This document shows, one piece after another, positions 41,875 to 54,345 of a DNA stretch of 64,000 nucleotides. This DNA is from Posidonia oceanica (taxonomy: Eukaryota; Streptophyta; Magnoliopsida; Alismatales; Posidoniaceae): contig JAZBRS010000049.1 of assembly GCA_037176725.1 (NCBI GenBank), positions 11,798,001 through 11,862,000 of the forward strand, in the 5' to 3' direction. Every line of letters begins with the position of its first letter. The first letter of the stretch is position 1. A program made the position numbers and the translations under genes. The notes under the pieces are model-generated. The model was not told the origin of the DNA. It worked only from the letters and a program-made list of their open reading frames with translations, and did not search any database.

Positions 41875-44800
41875 TGTTGACACCCCATCTTGGCAGGCCC
41901 GGACCCTTGGAGCCCTCCTGGTAATTGCTGGATCAAACCCCAACCAAACCCTAACCCTAATCCTCCTCTCTCCCCTCCAAAAACAGCCCATTTTGACCTA
42001 AACCTTTACCCCCTTCCCAACCTCAAAACCTAACCAAAATCCATAGGAAAACCCACCACTATCCACTCAACAAGCCTACCCAAAAACCCAGGAATTTCCA
42101 AACCCAATCCATCCTTGAAAACCCTAGAAAACTTAGGAGAAACTGCCCTTCTTCTACACCTTGAAACCCCTCCAAAACCTCCTTAAAATCAAACCAAAAC
42201 CTCAGACCCAACACTCCAAACCCTAGACTACCCACTCAGCAATTCTCACCCCATTCCAAGACCATTAAGACCCTCTTTCACCCAAATTATCCTTTTCTCT
42301 CTCTAGGATTATCATTTTCTCTCTCCTCTCTCTCTCCCGATTATCATCTCTCTTTTCATCCCTTTCTTATCCTTTTTCTGGTCTGACTGTGGGCCCCCTC
42401 TGTGCTTCTATCCTTCCTCTATCTTATCCCTATTTTTACTTTATTTTTAATATTTTTCTGAATTTTAAAAAATCGTTTTCCTCCAACCTATCTCTTTTCC
42501 TCTTATTTTCCTCTTTTTTCCATTTCTTTCTTCCTTCTCTTTTCCTTTTCTCCCTCTTGCAAAAATCCACAAAAACCCATAAAAATCTGTAAAACCTCAA
42601 AACATAAAAGGAATAAATCAGAACCCTAAGAAAAACAATTAAAAAATATTAAACAAGCAATTAACAACTCAAACTTAACCAAAGCAAGCTAAAAAGAAAA
42701 CCAAGCATGCAAACTAAAAAATGCAAAACAAATCAAAAGAAAACACTGAAAAATCAAGGAAAAAGCTAAAATAAAATCAAAACCCACCAAAGGTAAAAAC
42801 CCATCAGAAGAATTAAAAAACAAACCCAAAAAGAAGAATTAAAAAAATCAAATACTAAAACAAGTGATTAAAGAGGGCAAGAGACTTAACCTAATAAACA
42901 TAAGAAAAACAAGTTAAAAACTTAATTAAAAAAGAAAAGAAAAACACATCTGAAAGACCTAAAAAACACCCTATCAAACCAGAAAAATCCAACTAAAAAC
43001 TTCAAGAAAAATCAACAAAATAAAAATCAAAACATAACTTAAAAGACTTAAGAAGGAAAAAAACCCTAAAAAGACTAAAACTTAAGAACCTAAAACCAAC
43101 CCTAATTAATATGAAATAAATCCTAAAAAATCCTAATCAATATTCTAAGTGTCCAACAAGGGAAATACAATTTTTAAAACAATTTAAAAAGGGTTTAACA
43201 AACACTTAATCAAGAGAAAACTAATTAAAAGCAAAACCAAAACCCTAAAACCCTCATTAAGCCCAAAACACATCAATCAACTCTAAATAACCATTAAAAA
43301 TCTTAATTAAAATCCTAATCTACAGCACAACTCTTCTAATATTTTTATTTATTTTTAGTTTATTTTTACCTGTTTTATTTCCCCATTCTACCCTCTCTTT
43401 CTTTCTTACTCTTCTTTTCCATTCTTTCTTTTTCCTTATTGGGCTCAAACTGGCCCGTTTTCTCTTTTTCTTCTATTTCTTTCTTCAGCCCCCCGCACAG
43501 TCCGGTCCACGCACTCCGTCTTCCTCCTTCTCCTTCTGTAGATTTCTTCTGCGTTTCTTCCCACGAGCGGCCGGCTACAGAATTCCCTCCTCCATTCGAA
43601 ATTCAAGCCTCCATCTTATCGTCTACAGAACTCGCCGCCTCTCCTTCGTCTCAGCAGCTTTTCCGGAGCCGGTCGCCTCAATCTTCTCTACTGCAGTGGC
43701 CGCCGGCCAAATTTGAAAACTCCCAGCGCGCCAGCGGCCTCCCCTCTACTAGATATAAGCTTCCCGTCCTCCCTTCAATGAAAAAAAAGGGGAGAGAGGC
43801 CAGACAGACCAGTGCAGAACGAATGTGAGCAATCTTCACCTTCAGAGCGAACCAGAGAGTGAGAGAGCGATCCCAAAAGCCAGAATTCCCAACTTCTTCC
43901 CCACCAGCCACTCCTTCCTCTTCTTCTCTGTCTCCTCCACTTCCAGAAGAGAAAGTGACCAGAGAGAGCGGTTTGGGAGTCACCTTGACATCCCGGAGAG
44001 AGACTTCAATCCCCCAGCCTCCTCCACCCAATTCCCTTCCCTTCTTCTGCCAAAAATCTTCTGCAGAACCTCTTCTCTCTTTTCCAGTAATTCGACACCC
44101 TTCCCGGCCTCCATTCTTCTCCCCCTTGCTTCCCCAATCTCACCCAACACCTGGCCTCCTTCCTCCAACATTTCCCAGCCATTCCACCCCACGAAACCAC
44201 CTGAAATCTCCCAGAAACACCACCTGACTCCAACTGAAACCCAACTCCTTTCCTTCGGCAATTCCCATCATGCCAGTCCACCATTGCCTCCCAAAATCCA
44301 CCCAGATAATCCCCAAACCATCTCCTTTCCAAAGCCTCCGGCCTCGAACCCAACCGCTCACCACAGACCAAGAATTCCACAACAAACACCTCAGCCTTTC
44401 ACAGACCAAAATTTGACCCAACTCCCAAACCTCTTCCACGCCTTCCAGAACCCCTCTCCAAGCATCCAACGTCGCTCGCCAGACTTCCAGCAACCTCCCG
44501 GAGGGCTCCATCCAAGCCGACAAGCAGCAGACACCTCCCCCAGCCTCTGGCTGTCACCTATGAACCCAAATCAGCCGAATCACCACCCGAGCTGCGAAGC
44601 TTCCGTCTGACCACCTGGGAAGCACCGGAGGGACGTTCTGAAGCCACTCCAACCTTCGCGAGCGACGGACGACGCCCGCAGTGACCGGACGGCCTTCACC
44701 GGCGACTACTGAAGCCGCCGACGTCGGGAGGACATCTCAGGCGCGGAAAAAGGTAACCATTGCTTCCCTTAGCTTCCTCTTCTTCTTCTCTTGCTTCCCC

Positions 44801-47744
44801 AGCCTTTAGAATAGTTTTTCCGGTCCTCCTGCTCCGTCCTCGACTCGCCGGACAGCGTCTCTTCTCCAGCGCCGGCTGCTGTTCCTCCGGACGCTCCGAC
44901 CAGCAGGAAGGTCCCTGGTTGGATCCCTAAGCTCCGCACGGTCGCCGGTCACGCCCTCCGCCAGTCCCGTGCATCCTCAGCCTCCCCTGTCGGCGGCCAC
45001 GAGCTCTGGAAGCTTTGTGCTACAGTGCTCGTCGCCGTCGACGATCAGCACTGTTCATTTATTTTTCTTCAGTATAGTTTTAGATGTAAATATTGCATGT
45101 TTAGTTTAATTTTTTCAATTTTTATACTTTAGTCCTTCTGCCATTTTATTTTTGCTTAGTTTCTAATTAAATACTATGCTAAATTGCTGTTTTTATTTAT
45201 GTTTTTCGGTATTTGCAATCTGGTCCATTTACTATGCTGTGCTGTTATAATATTTTGCATTTTAGCCCCTCTGTTTTCGTTTTTTGCATGTAAGTCCTGC
45301 TCATAATTAGTGCATTTATTTGCATATATTTTACCATACTGCATTGCATTCTAAGTCCCTGCATGTTTCTGATTTTGCATGTAGGTCCATGCACTGTAGG
45401 AACTTAGCTTTTATTTTTAATTTTTGCATACTGCATTGCATATTTTACCTCCTAGTTTTGCATTTTTGCACATAGGTCCATTTTAAATGGACAGTAACTG
45501 TGCTGCATGCATTTTAGCTTATTGCATTGCATTTTTGCCCCTGTTTTTTTCAAAAATCACACTGCAGTCCTGTTATCTATTTTTCAGAGCATGTTTTCCA
45601 TACAAAATTGCATTTTTAACCCCTGCATGATTTAAAAATCACACATAGGTCCTTGCATCTTTTGAAAAATCATGTGAAAAGACCATTTTGCCCCTAGCTT
45701 GCATCTTAGCTCCTATACTTGCCAAATTGCATGCAGACCCTCCACTAGTATTCCCAGACTCCCCAGAACCTTGTTTTCTGGAAAATTTGCATTTTAGACC
45801 CCAGTTTTTCCAAAATTGCTTTCTGATCCCTTTCTGCTTTCAAAACTTCTTCTAAAGCATACCCTCTTTTCAAAGCAGCTTTCTGAGCCTAGTTTTTTAC
45901 AAAACGAAGCCCTGCTCTCTCCTGTTTTCAAAACCCTCTCCTGTAGACCCCTGTTTTCTGGAAAATTTGCATTTTTAGCCCCTTTCTTTTTCAAAATGCT
46001 TTCTGAACTCCTGGTTTTTTCCCAGTTCCTTCTCTTTGCTTTTTCTTGCTTTTGCATGCATTCCGCATCCATTTAGTCTTGCATTTTAGCATCTTCTCGC
46101 ACACACCAAGCACTTTTAGCTCCCCTTCACCTGGGAGGACCTTTTTGCACACCCCTAGGACCTCCTGAACACCTAGATCTGTTCTTCTCCCCTGTTCTGG
46201 CCCTCCTGCCTTGAAGCTGCGTTATCTTCCAATCCGGCCGTTGGATCTCCTCAAGTAAGCTGCCCAGGCGACCGCAGCGAGGCGCTCTTCAGCATGGACC
46301 AGACAGATTTCAGATCAGGCTCCCGGATTTCCAGGTATGTCCTCCTGAACCCCTGCATTGCATTCATTTGCATGCCATTTACACAGTTTTCCGTATTTTC
46401 GCTTTCTGTCTCTTTGAGCATGTAGAATAGGGTCTCCCCTTTCTGCTTGTATCTTCCAATCCCCGTTTCGCGTATTCCTGAGTGTTTTGTGTTGTGTTTT
46501 CCCTGGATTTATCATTTGATGTGACTTTTTTCCCCCTTTTCCACGATCCGATCGCATCGCGAGCTTTAGGCAGCGTGCGAGACACACCGTGGAACGGTTT
46601 AGTGGGAAACAGTCACAAAAAGGTGGTAATCCCTCCGTTTGCACACTCTCCCCTCCGTAGGTCTTCACACCTACTCTGAGCGGTCCTAAACGACGTCTGT
46701 TTTTACACACACGTTGTCTTGCCTCCCCTTTGGCCCCTTCTAATCTTTTTCTGCATTCTTGCATTTACATGACTTTTCCGAGGTTTTTGCTTCGCTGTTT
46801 TGGCACCGTTCCGCGTGCCCGCCCTTGTTTTGGCACCGTTTTGCGTGCCCATCTGTTTTCTTGCCTTATTCTGTACGCTGCCTCGTTTTCTCGCTCGTTT
46901 TGCTTGCCGGTTTTATTCTTTCGCTCCGTTTTGCGTGCCATTCTGTTTTCTTGTCTCGTTTTGCGTGCCTTCCTGCTCTCTTGTCTCGTTTTGCGTGCTG
47001 TCTTGCTTTCTCGCTTGTTTTGCGTGCCGGTTTCGCTCTTTTGCATTGTTTTGCGTGCGTCGCTCTTTTCTCGTCTAGTTTTGCGTGTTTTACGCCGTTT
47101 TCCCTTGCATGTCAATCGCATTGCATGGTTTCCTTGTTGTTTTGCTGTCTCACCTGCATTTGCATATAGGGCGGTGATGCTTACTGCCTGGAGTTCTCAC
47201 GGGTTAGGTTTCGCCTGGTCCGGAACACAGACAGCGTAGCTGAGCACTTAGAAAGCACGTCTACTTCCTTGCTTTGTTTCTTCCCACTTAGAGCACACCT
47301 TGAGCATTCATTCAGGCATTTATAGGCACATAGGCATTCAATCCTGCATTTTTCTGCGTATGCGAGCGTAAGCCTAGAAAGACCGATTCTCGGGCGTGTC
47401 GGGGGTGCCTAACACCTTCCCCGCGCGTAACAGGAGTCCTTACCCTGTCTTCTGGCCCACAATGACCGTACTGCCCTTATCCTAGGCTAGAGTCATCTCA
47501 TTTGCATTTGTTTGCATTTGTTTTCCTTTGCATTGCTTCGCTTTGCATTCCTTGCTCGGTTTTGCGCGTTAATTCACGCATTTCTCCGGTTTTCCTTGTC
47601 TCCCGTTAATAGACATGGTGGCGACTCTGATTTGTCTTATCTTCCCTTTTTCTCCTTGATTTCAAGCGTTTTCGAGTTGAGCCTCTTCCTCGGATCCAAT
47701 CGCCGCTAAATATAGCGAGCCTGATTCCGATCGGGATCGCTACA
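41875..47744 (+). repeat. 3' LTR of element E (5870 bp)
   Basis: Almost identical to 18607-24479, with scattered single-base changes and small indels (for example one C less at about 42011 and a two-base CT difference at about 42333). It ends CGCTACA before CCCTT. Confidence 0.93.
47379..47446 (+). promoter_or_regulatory. Conserved LTR box (E 3' LTR)
   Basis: Identical in form to the box at 24114-24181. Confidence 0.8.
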
Positions 47745-47749
47745 CCCTT
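47745..47749. other. Right target-site duplication of E (CCCTT)
   Basis: It follows the CA end of the 3' LTR; its partner is CCCAT at 18602-18606, one mismatch. Confidence 0.75.
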
Positions 47750-48418
47750 GCCCTAATAAATGGGTCCTACCACGTCAAAGGCCCATATGGAGAAGGGCCA
47801 TGGTGCTGACAAAGCGTGAAGTGCTGAAGCTAGAGCATGAATCATGTTGGCATGTAGTTGGCAGCTCTTGCACCGCTTGACTTTACTTGCGCAGTCAGCT
47901 TCCATGGTAGGCCAGTAATACCCCCTTTCGATAATCACTTTGGCCATGAACTGGGAGTTGATGTGGCCCCTGCAAACTCCCTCATGTGTTTCCTTGAGGA
48001 TTTCGGCTGATTCTGAAGTGTCCATACATCAAAGTTCAATCCCTAAGGGTGTCCTCTAGAAGAGTGTGTTGGCTCTGATGTAGTACCTTGTAGCCATCCT
48101 CCTCAGTGCCTCTATGTCCCTGGGAGTTGCATAGGTCGGGAAGGTGCCATCCTGTACATAGGTCCATATGTCATAGTACCTCGGATTTCCATCATTGCTT
48201 ATCTTTGTAGCTCCTTGATAACAGACCTCTGCGTGCATCATGTCTTCCTGGTTTAGTTCCTCTCTGAATTCCTGTACCCATTCTGCAGCAGACTCCACTG
48301 TTGGTGCACTGATCTTCTACACCGTGTTGGATTGCTCATCTGTCGCTGAACTGAAGGGGAACGAGGACGCCAATGAGGCCAGTGAATCGGCCAGGATGTT
48401 GTTGCTTCTGAACGTATG
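47750..48418 (-). pseudogene. Element H: end of archaeal RNase H and start of integrase
   Basis: On the minus strand from 48418: an ILADSLASLASSF stretch with the last catalytic Asp of the archaeal RNase H, a linker, then the integrase zinc-binding domain (HEGVCRGHI with two His, RCKSCQLH with two Cys). The first part of the catalytic core follows (WPFSIWAFDVVGPIY) up to the E insertion. At least three stops (near 48317, 48055 and 47757) interrupt it. It continues at 18601 on the far side of E and at 62389 on the far side of D. Confidence 0.85.
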
Positions 48419-48423
48419 CACAT
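48419..48423. other. Left target-site duplication of D (CACAT)
   Basis: A perfect match to CACAT at 62384-62388. Confidence 0.9.
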
Positions 48424-48761
48424 TGTAGTAATCCTGAATTCTGATCGTCCATGCACGATGCCAAAAGCTCGCGTGCACCGATCAAAATAGGCTCACTATA
48501 TGCGGCAGGATCTGACAGAAGAAACTTGACTCGGAAATGTTGGCAAAAGAAGAAAAAAAGAAATGATAAGACAAATTGGAGTCACCACCAGGTCTATTAA
48601 GTTGGGAGACAGGGAAAACTAGGGGTAAAGCATGAAAAGACATGCAAAACCAGATGCAAAGAGGGGGAAAAGGGATGCGATGCTACACAATGCGATGCTA
48701 TGCTATGCTATGCTATGACTTGTGCCTAGGATGAAGGAAAGGTCGATGCGGGCCAAGAGAA

Positions 48762-48829
48762 AGGGCAAGGACTCCTGTTACGCATGGGGAAGGTGTTAGG
48801 CACCCCTGATACGTCCGAGAGTCGGTCTT
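48762..48829 (-). promoter_or_regulatory. Conserved LTR box (D 3' LTR)
   Basis: On the plus strand this reads AGGGCAAGGACTCCTGTTAC, GGAAGGTGTTAGGCACCCC and GTCGGTCTT, the reverse complement of the box in A, C and E. Confidence 0.8.
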
Positions 48830-49089
48830 CCTTAGGCAATCTCGCGTGCTAATGCAAGGAAGTGCTAGCCTAATGCCTAAATGCAATGAATGTCTGATTG
48901 CTATACATGGGAAATAAACGTGCTATCTATGTGCTCAGCAGTGCTGCTAGTGTTCCGAATCGGGCGAACCTTAGTTTGTGAGAACTCCTAGGCAGTAAGC
49001 ATCATAGCCCTAATGCAAATACAGGCGATGAAACAAAACTACGGGGAAAACCAGGCAATGCAAATGACATGCAAGAGATAAACCAAAGC

Positions 49090-49300
49090 AGGCACGGAAA
49101 ACGGTGCAAAGGTGCAGAAAACGATGCAAAAAGCACAGAAAACGGTGCGGGCGCACAGAAAACGATGCAAAGGCACGGAAAACGATGCAAGGACGCGGAA
49201 AACAATGTAGGGGAGTGGAAAACAATGCAAAGACACTGAAAACGATGCAAAGGCGCAGAAAACGATGCAAAGGCGAGGAAAACGATGCAATAGCGAGGCA
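49090..49300 (-). repeat. GCATCGTTTTCCGTGC repeats in D 3' LTR
   Basis: About ten units of 18-20 bp with GGAAAACGATGCAAAGGCAC on the plus strand. The 5' LTR copy is at 60410-60630. It is the same repeat core as in LTR A. Confidence 0.85.
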
Positions 49301-49424
49301 CAAAGCCAAAACAGGGGTTAGGCAGCATGCATGGGGGATTGCAGTACGCATAAGAAGCCATAAAACATGGAAAACGGTGAACGAAATCAAGTCAGCATTT
49401 TAAAATCAAATCCAGCCAACTGCA

Positions 49425-51700
49425 AGCGTTGGATGCTGGAATTGCTGGCGTCCAACACCTGCTGGAGGCAGACAGCATGCAACCTTTGAAAAAGGATGCA
49501 TTCTAGCTATATGAATGCAATACTGATGCAGAAATGCAGCTAAATGGGTGCATGACATGCAGGGCAAACATGGCAACGAAACAGAAGTAGATTCAAAGCA
49601 AAGGGGCAAGCTAAGATCAAGAATCAAAGCAAGCAGGGTGTTGGACGCCCGTGGACATGGCGTCCAATGTTAGACACCAGAGAGACAGGCATCCAACATA
49701 GGCCAGAGGAAAACAAGACAAATAAGCATACAGATGATAAATAAAAATTAGGAGCATGCATTTGGGCTACTGGAGACAAGCACAGACTAAGATGCAAGCA
49801 TGGGATACGAAAGAAACCAAGAAACTTACCATCTGCAACATGTGCCAGGCAGAAAGCTCAACTAGAGTGTTGGACGTGAGCTGAACTAGCGTCCAATGTT
49901 GGACGCCTGGAACAGCAGCATACAACGCCTTGGGAGGCACAAACACACAAGAACTTGCATAAAAAAAGCATATGATATATAGAAACCGAGGAGCAATTGC
50001 AAAGGAAGCTAAGCAAGCATATAAACACAAGAATCATGCAAGCAAACAGATTAGAGCATCATGCAAGCTTAAAAAATCAAGATAGAGGAGCAAGGACGTT
50101 AGACGCTGGTGACAGCAGCGTCCAACGTTGGACGCTGAAGTCCCTAGCGTCCAACGATTGCAGCATGCAAACTCACCTACACAAGGGGGAGCTCAGCTCT
50201 AAACCCCACTTAACATTCATGCAAACTACTGATGCCATGCCAGATCAAGAAAGAAGCATTCACCAAGCATATAATTTATGAGAAGCAAGAAAGGAAGAAC
50301 ATGCATAGGAATAAAGGATAATAACCCAAGTAAAGGATAGCATGCAACTTAAGAGGATATTTGCAAACCTAAGCATGGTTGCCATAGGGGCCAGGCATCT
50401 CTAAGCATACACGGATCATGCATAGATATCTAAAAGAGGCAAGGTGCCAGCATGACAGCAAAGTAGAGCTAACAGAGATATTGGACGCTGGATGAACCAG
50501 CATCCAACGTTGGACGCGGCTCACCCAGGCGTCCAACGCAGGTAGACAACAGATGACTTAAAGCATGGACAAAAGATTTAAGCATGGATCTAAACAAAGA
50601 AGTAGGCATGGCATAGCATCTGAAGACATGAGAAGAAGGCATGCAGCATGGATTCACAAAAAACAAACAAGCAATAGCAAAGCATGGCAAAGCAAGGGCA
50701 AAGGCAAACAAAGTAGGGTGTTGGATGCTGGCTACTACCGCGTCCAACGTTGGACGCACCAGCTTGGGTTTCCAACACACTGAACATCCTCCTGGCCAAG
50801 AATCACGGCCAAAACGATCCAAAACTTCAAGAAAGCTTGCTAATAAGCAAGAGTGATTGACAACAAGCATGGTGGTATACTTGGTGCCAAGATTAGGCAG
50901 GTGGATTGCTCCACCCACCTCCTCCTCCTCACTACCAGAAAACCAAGGCGAGGAGGGGTTTGTGCTGTGCAATGATGCATGGAAAGCATATGGAAACATT
51001 CAACCTATCATGCATGAGCTACAGGAATAGAAAACTAACCTGTGCGCGGCCTGGAACGGCGTGTCGAGCTCACGGCCGACGTTGCGGAAGTTGGCGGTAG
51101 GCGGACTCCAGTGAGCTCGCTTGGCTTGCTAGGGGCACGAGAGAGAGCAGCGAAGGGTCCGGAATGGAGGTGGATCTTTGGTCTTTGCTCTGGAGGTGGT
51201 GAATTACAGAGGGAGTGGCTATGCTGGTCTGTACGTTGTGGTGAAGATGGCTGTTTGGTGCTGGTCTTGTGAATGGGTGCATGGGTTTGGGTGCAAATGG
51301 CAGCGGCTTCAGCGGGAATTGGCAGGCTTCTGGGTGAGGGGAAGGCACGACGGTGGCAGGCGAGGCAGGTGGGCTTGTCAGACGGTCGGCGAAGTTGCGG
51401 TGATGGCTGACAGGAGCGGCTCTTGGCAATGAGGGCGGAGAGAGCGGAAACGGGCTGAGGAAGAAAAGATGGCTAGTAAGTGGAGTAACTCGGCCTTGGA
51501 AGGTAGTGGATGGCCTGGAGTGCAAGAGGGGATGGGTAGTAAGTGCGGAGGGGCAGTGGAGTGGATGGGAGGTGAGCCGAAGGAGGCGGAGCAGCCGCTG
51601 CTGCAACCGAGTCGTTGGACGCTGGAGCTGAAGGCGTCCAACGTTGGACGCTAGCACAAGGCACGTCCAATGTTGGACGCTGCCTATTCCAGCGTACAAC
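49425..51700 (-). repeat. Seven double-hairpin modules (GTTGGACGC/GCGTCCAAC) in D 3' LTR
   Basis: Modules begin at about 49425, 49638, 49867, 50096, 50478, 50717 and 51612. A complete module of about 62 bp is GTTGGACGC, 12-15 bases, GCGTCCAAC, directly GTTGGACGC, 12-15 bases, GCGTCCAAC, i.e. two adjacent inverted repeats. The sequence between modules is unrelated. The 5' LTR keeps matching modules from 60757 to 62140. Confidence 0.88.
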
Positions 51701-51919
51701 ACACCCAGGAGGCAAAAGCTGAAATGGGCTTGGGCTTGGGCCTTAAAATGGTTAAAAAAAATGCAAAAAGTCTTGGGTTAAGGCTTTGGGGTTTAGGCAA
51801 GGGTTTTAGGTTTGGTTTTGGATAGAAATGGGTTAGTCTAAAAAAGTGCCATTCCAGAGTCCACACAAGCCTGCAGGAGAAATTGCCAACTTCCGGGCTG
51901 TCAGAATGGGGTGTCTACA

Positions 51920-51932
51920 GATGCCCCTCCCT
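51920..51932 (-). other. Polypurine tract of D
   Basis: The minus strand reads AGGGAGGGGCATC, identical to the tract of E, just before the LTR start. Confidence 0.88.
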
Positions 51933-53490
51933 GAGCGAGGTCAAGCGTAGCGAGACCGCTACTCAAGGTAGACAAGACACCCTACCTGACGCCGGTAAGA
52001 GTGCAAATTGCTGTTGGCGTGAGTCACTTATCCGGCGGATGCACCGGAAATCATGACTCGATGCCACAATGCAGATGCAGATGCGAATGCTAATGCAATG
52101 CAATGCATGCTAATGCAAAAGTTAGTGCAGATGTTATGTTAGTGCAGATGCTAATGCAGAACTGGTGTGCAATGCGAATGTCGATGCTGGACTAGCATGA
52201 ACTAGTGCGCGTGCGGGTGCCGTGCATGGGGAAATGCTATGCTGATGCATGGTTAGTGCTGGTGCTAATGCTAATGCTGATGCATGGTGCTTGCTATGCT
52301 TGTGAGTGCTAATGCTTGAGTGCTTGCCATGCTTGTGAGTGCTAGTGCTAATGCTGTGCGTGCCAGTGCTGCGAATGCAACCACCAAACAAGGAATGCTA
52401 GGGCAATGTAGTGTGATGCATGGAGAAGCAGAAGGAAAGCAGGAAGGCTCTACGATGCAATGCGACAAGTTGGCTGCTTGTCCAAACTTGCGCAAAAGTG
52501 GCTCCAAAAGGGCTAATGTGCTTGCCGCTCAGGTAGGCTAGCCGCTAGTGCAAGGGAGGCCAAGGGGTCCTTGTCCGTTCGGGACAAGTGAAACAAGCAG
52601 GAGTTCACGAGGCCGCGAGAAGGAGAAAATACTTGCCTCCAGTCGAGGCAGCAAACAGGCAGAAGAGGCAGAAGGGGCAATGCAATGCAAAGGATGTCCT
52701 AAGCAATGCAAGAAGGTGAATGCAAATGCAGATGAATGCAAACACTAGAATGCTGTGCTGATGCAAATGGTATGCTTACGCTAATGCTTACTGCGCTGTG
52801 CTCCTCTGGGGGAAAGTAGGATGGTGCATGCATGCGGAAAAGTGGAAATGCAATGCAATGCTGTCGCTGACCAATGCAAGTAGGCCAGGCAACGGGGGTG
52901 CCATTCGCAAAGCTCAGTTGTAGACGAATGGCAATGCAAGCGCATGGACTACAGCAGAAAGTAAAGATGCTAAAAGTAAAGCAGGGTATGTGCATGCAAT
53001 GGTAGGTACGAAATGCCTGGGAAAGCGGAATACGGAAGTTGATGTAAGGACCACAAAGGAGCGGCAACGCAATAAGGATGCAATGCATGAGATGTTATGC
53101 AGTGGGATGCAGGATATGCAGCGAAACGCCGGGCATGCGAAACCGAGAAAACGATCCCAAGGCCGCACACTACTGCAGGTGCCATCCAAAGCCGACAAGC
53201 TGTGAAAGTCCTGCAGGTGCCAAGGATGTTACCTTAAGCAGTACGCGAACCAAGGGTTCGGATCCTAAGCACGCAATGTCCGTGTAATGATGAGATGCAA
53301 TACTAGGACTGACTCTACAAGGAGATACAAAGAGGCTACATGATGCTATGCAATGCGAATGCTGTGAAATGCAGTGTACAACTAGTGGAATGCGGGGCAC
53401 GCGAAACCGGGAAAACGATCCTGGTCGTGCGATGTCCGCGAGATGATGAAATGCTAATGCCATGCAACAAAATGCTTATTACACTAAGAT
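51933..53490 (-). other. D 3' UTR, proximal to LTR
   Basis: No gene. Near the polypurine tract it is homologous to 41730-41861 of E. From about 52070 to 52400 it is a degenerate ATGCTAATGC repeat, and beyond that it is rich in GCAATGC. Many short frames are artefacts of this composition. Confidence 0.6.
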
Positions 53491-53493
53491 GAA

Positions 53494-54345
53494 GTGGGTG
53501 ATAGGTTAACGGACCTATCGCTGGATAGTTAGGGCTATCAGCCCGCGAGGAGTTAACGGACTCATCACCAGATAGTTAGGGCTATCAGCCTGCGAGTAGT
53601 TAACGGACTCATCACTGGATAGTTAGGGCTATCAGCCTGCGAGGAGTTAACGGACTCGTCACCGGATAGTTAGGGCTATCAACTTGTGGATGGTGACAGG
53701 CCAGCGAGTCTGTCGGGCAAGAGGGGTGATTACAAATGGGATAGCTTATAACCACGGATGCAACGGCAATACCATACCCAAAGGTGAAGCAGAGGTCCGT
53801 AGACGCTCCCATAACAGTTAGGGATGTCAGCCCAAATGCAGATGGAAATGGGATATCATGGGGCAGCTAAATAAAGATGCCCTTGGTATCGATGAACGAT
53901 ACCAGGGGGCAGCCGAAGCACCCCTGGCATCAAAATGCAAGGTGGAGACAACACTAACGGGTTTGTCAGTCGAGTAGTTAGGGCTACCAGTCCGAATGCG
54001 GTGAGATGGACATAAAGGCTCACCATGCAAAGTGTAATGACGGTGGGGGATGCAATGGAATAATGCAAATGTAGGGTGATAAGTTAACGGAATTATCGCC
54101 GAATAGTTGGGGATATCAGCCCGAATGCAATGCGGATATGCGAGATGACATTTTAACGAGCGCCGACCGAGCAGTTAGGGCTACCAGCCCGATGCAGAGG
54201 AATGCAAAGTGATAGGTTAACGAACCCATCGTCGAGCAGTTAGGGCTGCCAGCCTAGATGCAGAATGATGGCATGATAAAATGATAGGTTGACGGACCCA
54301 TCGCCGAGCAGTTAAGGCTGCCAGCCCGGATGCAGAATGATGCAG
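53494..54345 (-). repeat. D 3' UTR hairpin repeats
   Basis: On the plus strand, units of the type GATAGGTTAACGGACCTATC plus GATAGTTAGGGCTATCAGCC recur about nine times, some in tandem at 53496-53700 and others spaced to 54345. Both parts are inverted repeats with co-varying arms. A further set is at 55762-55915. Confidence 0.85.

Larger units (their letters stand above)
18607..47744 (+). mobile_element. Element E: near-complete Ogre/Tat retrotransposon, 29.1 kb
   Basis: Both LTRs, primer-binding site, gag, protease, RT-RNase H-aRNH-integrase, an extra ORF, tandem-repeat 3' UTR and polypurine tract are present in order. The two LTRs (5873 and 5870 bp) differ by eye at only a few dozen positions, so the insertion is young. 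Coding capacity is damaged in gag (one TAG) and by two one-base frame changes at homopolymer runs, yet the pol frame keeps all catalytic residues. E is inserted in the integrase core of H. Archaeal RNase H, DNGSG protease, tRNA-Arg PBS and LTR size point to the Ogre branch of Tat. Confidence 0.92.
48424..51919 (-). repeat. 3' LTR of element D (3496 bp)
   Basis: On the minus strand it starts TGTAGACACCCC at 51919 and ends GGATTACTACA at 48424. It carries seven GTTGGACGC/GCGTCCAAC modules, the GCACGGAAAACGATGC array, the conserved box and a segment of about 0.9 kb (about 50817-51715) that the 5' LTR lacks. The proline/serine-rich open frame at 51070-51702 lies in that extra segment; I do not call it a gene. 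Confidence 0.9.

Noticed and set aside
43825..44610. Long proline/serine-rich frame in the E 3' LTR
   Set aside because: It has no in-frame ATG near its start, is low-complexity, and the matching frame in the 5' LTR is stopped by a C-to-T change; more likely untranslated leader.
49425..50780. CRISPR-like pattern of regularly spaced palindromic repeats
   Set aside because: The modules sit in a plant LTR, spacers are longer than 150 bp and not uniform, both LTRs share the same spacers, and no cas genes exist.
51070..51702. Minus-strand open frame of 210 codons
   Set aside because: Composition-driven frame in the D LTR with no domain; it includes double-hairpin sequence and is absent from the other LTR.
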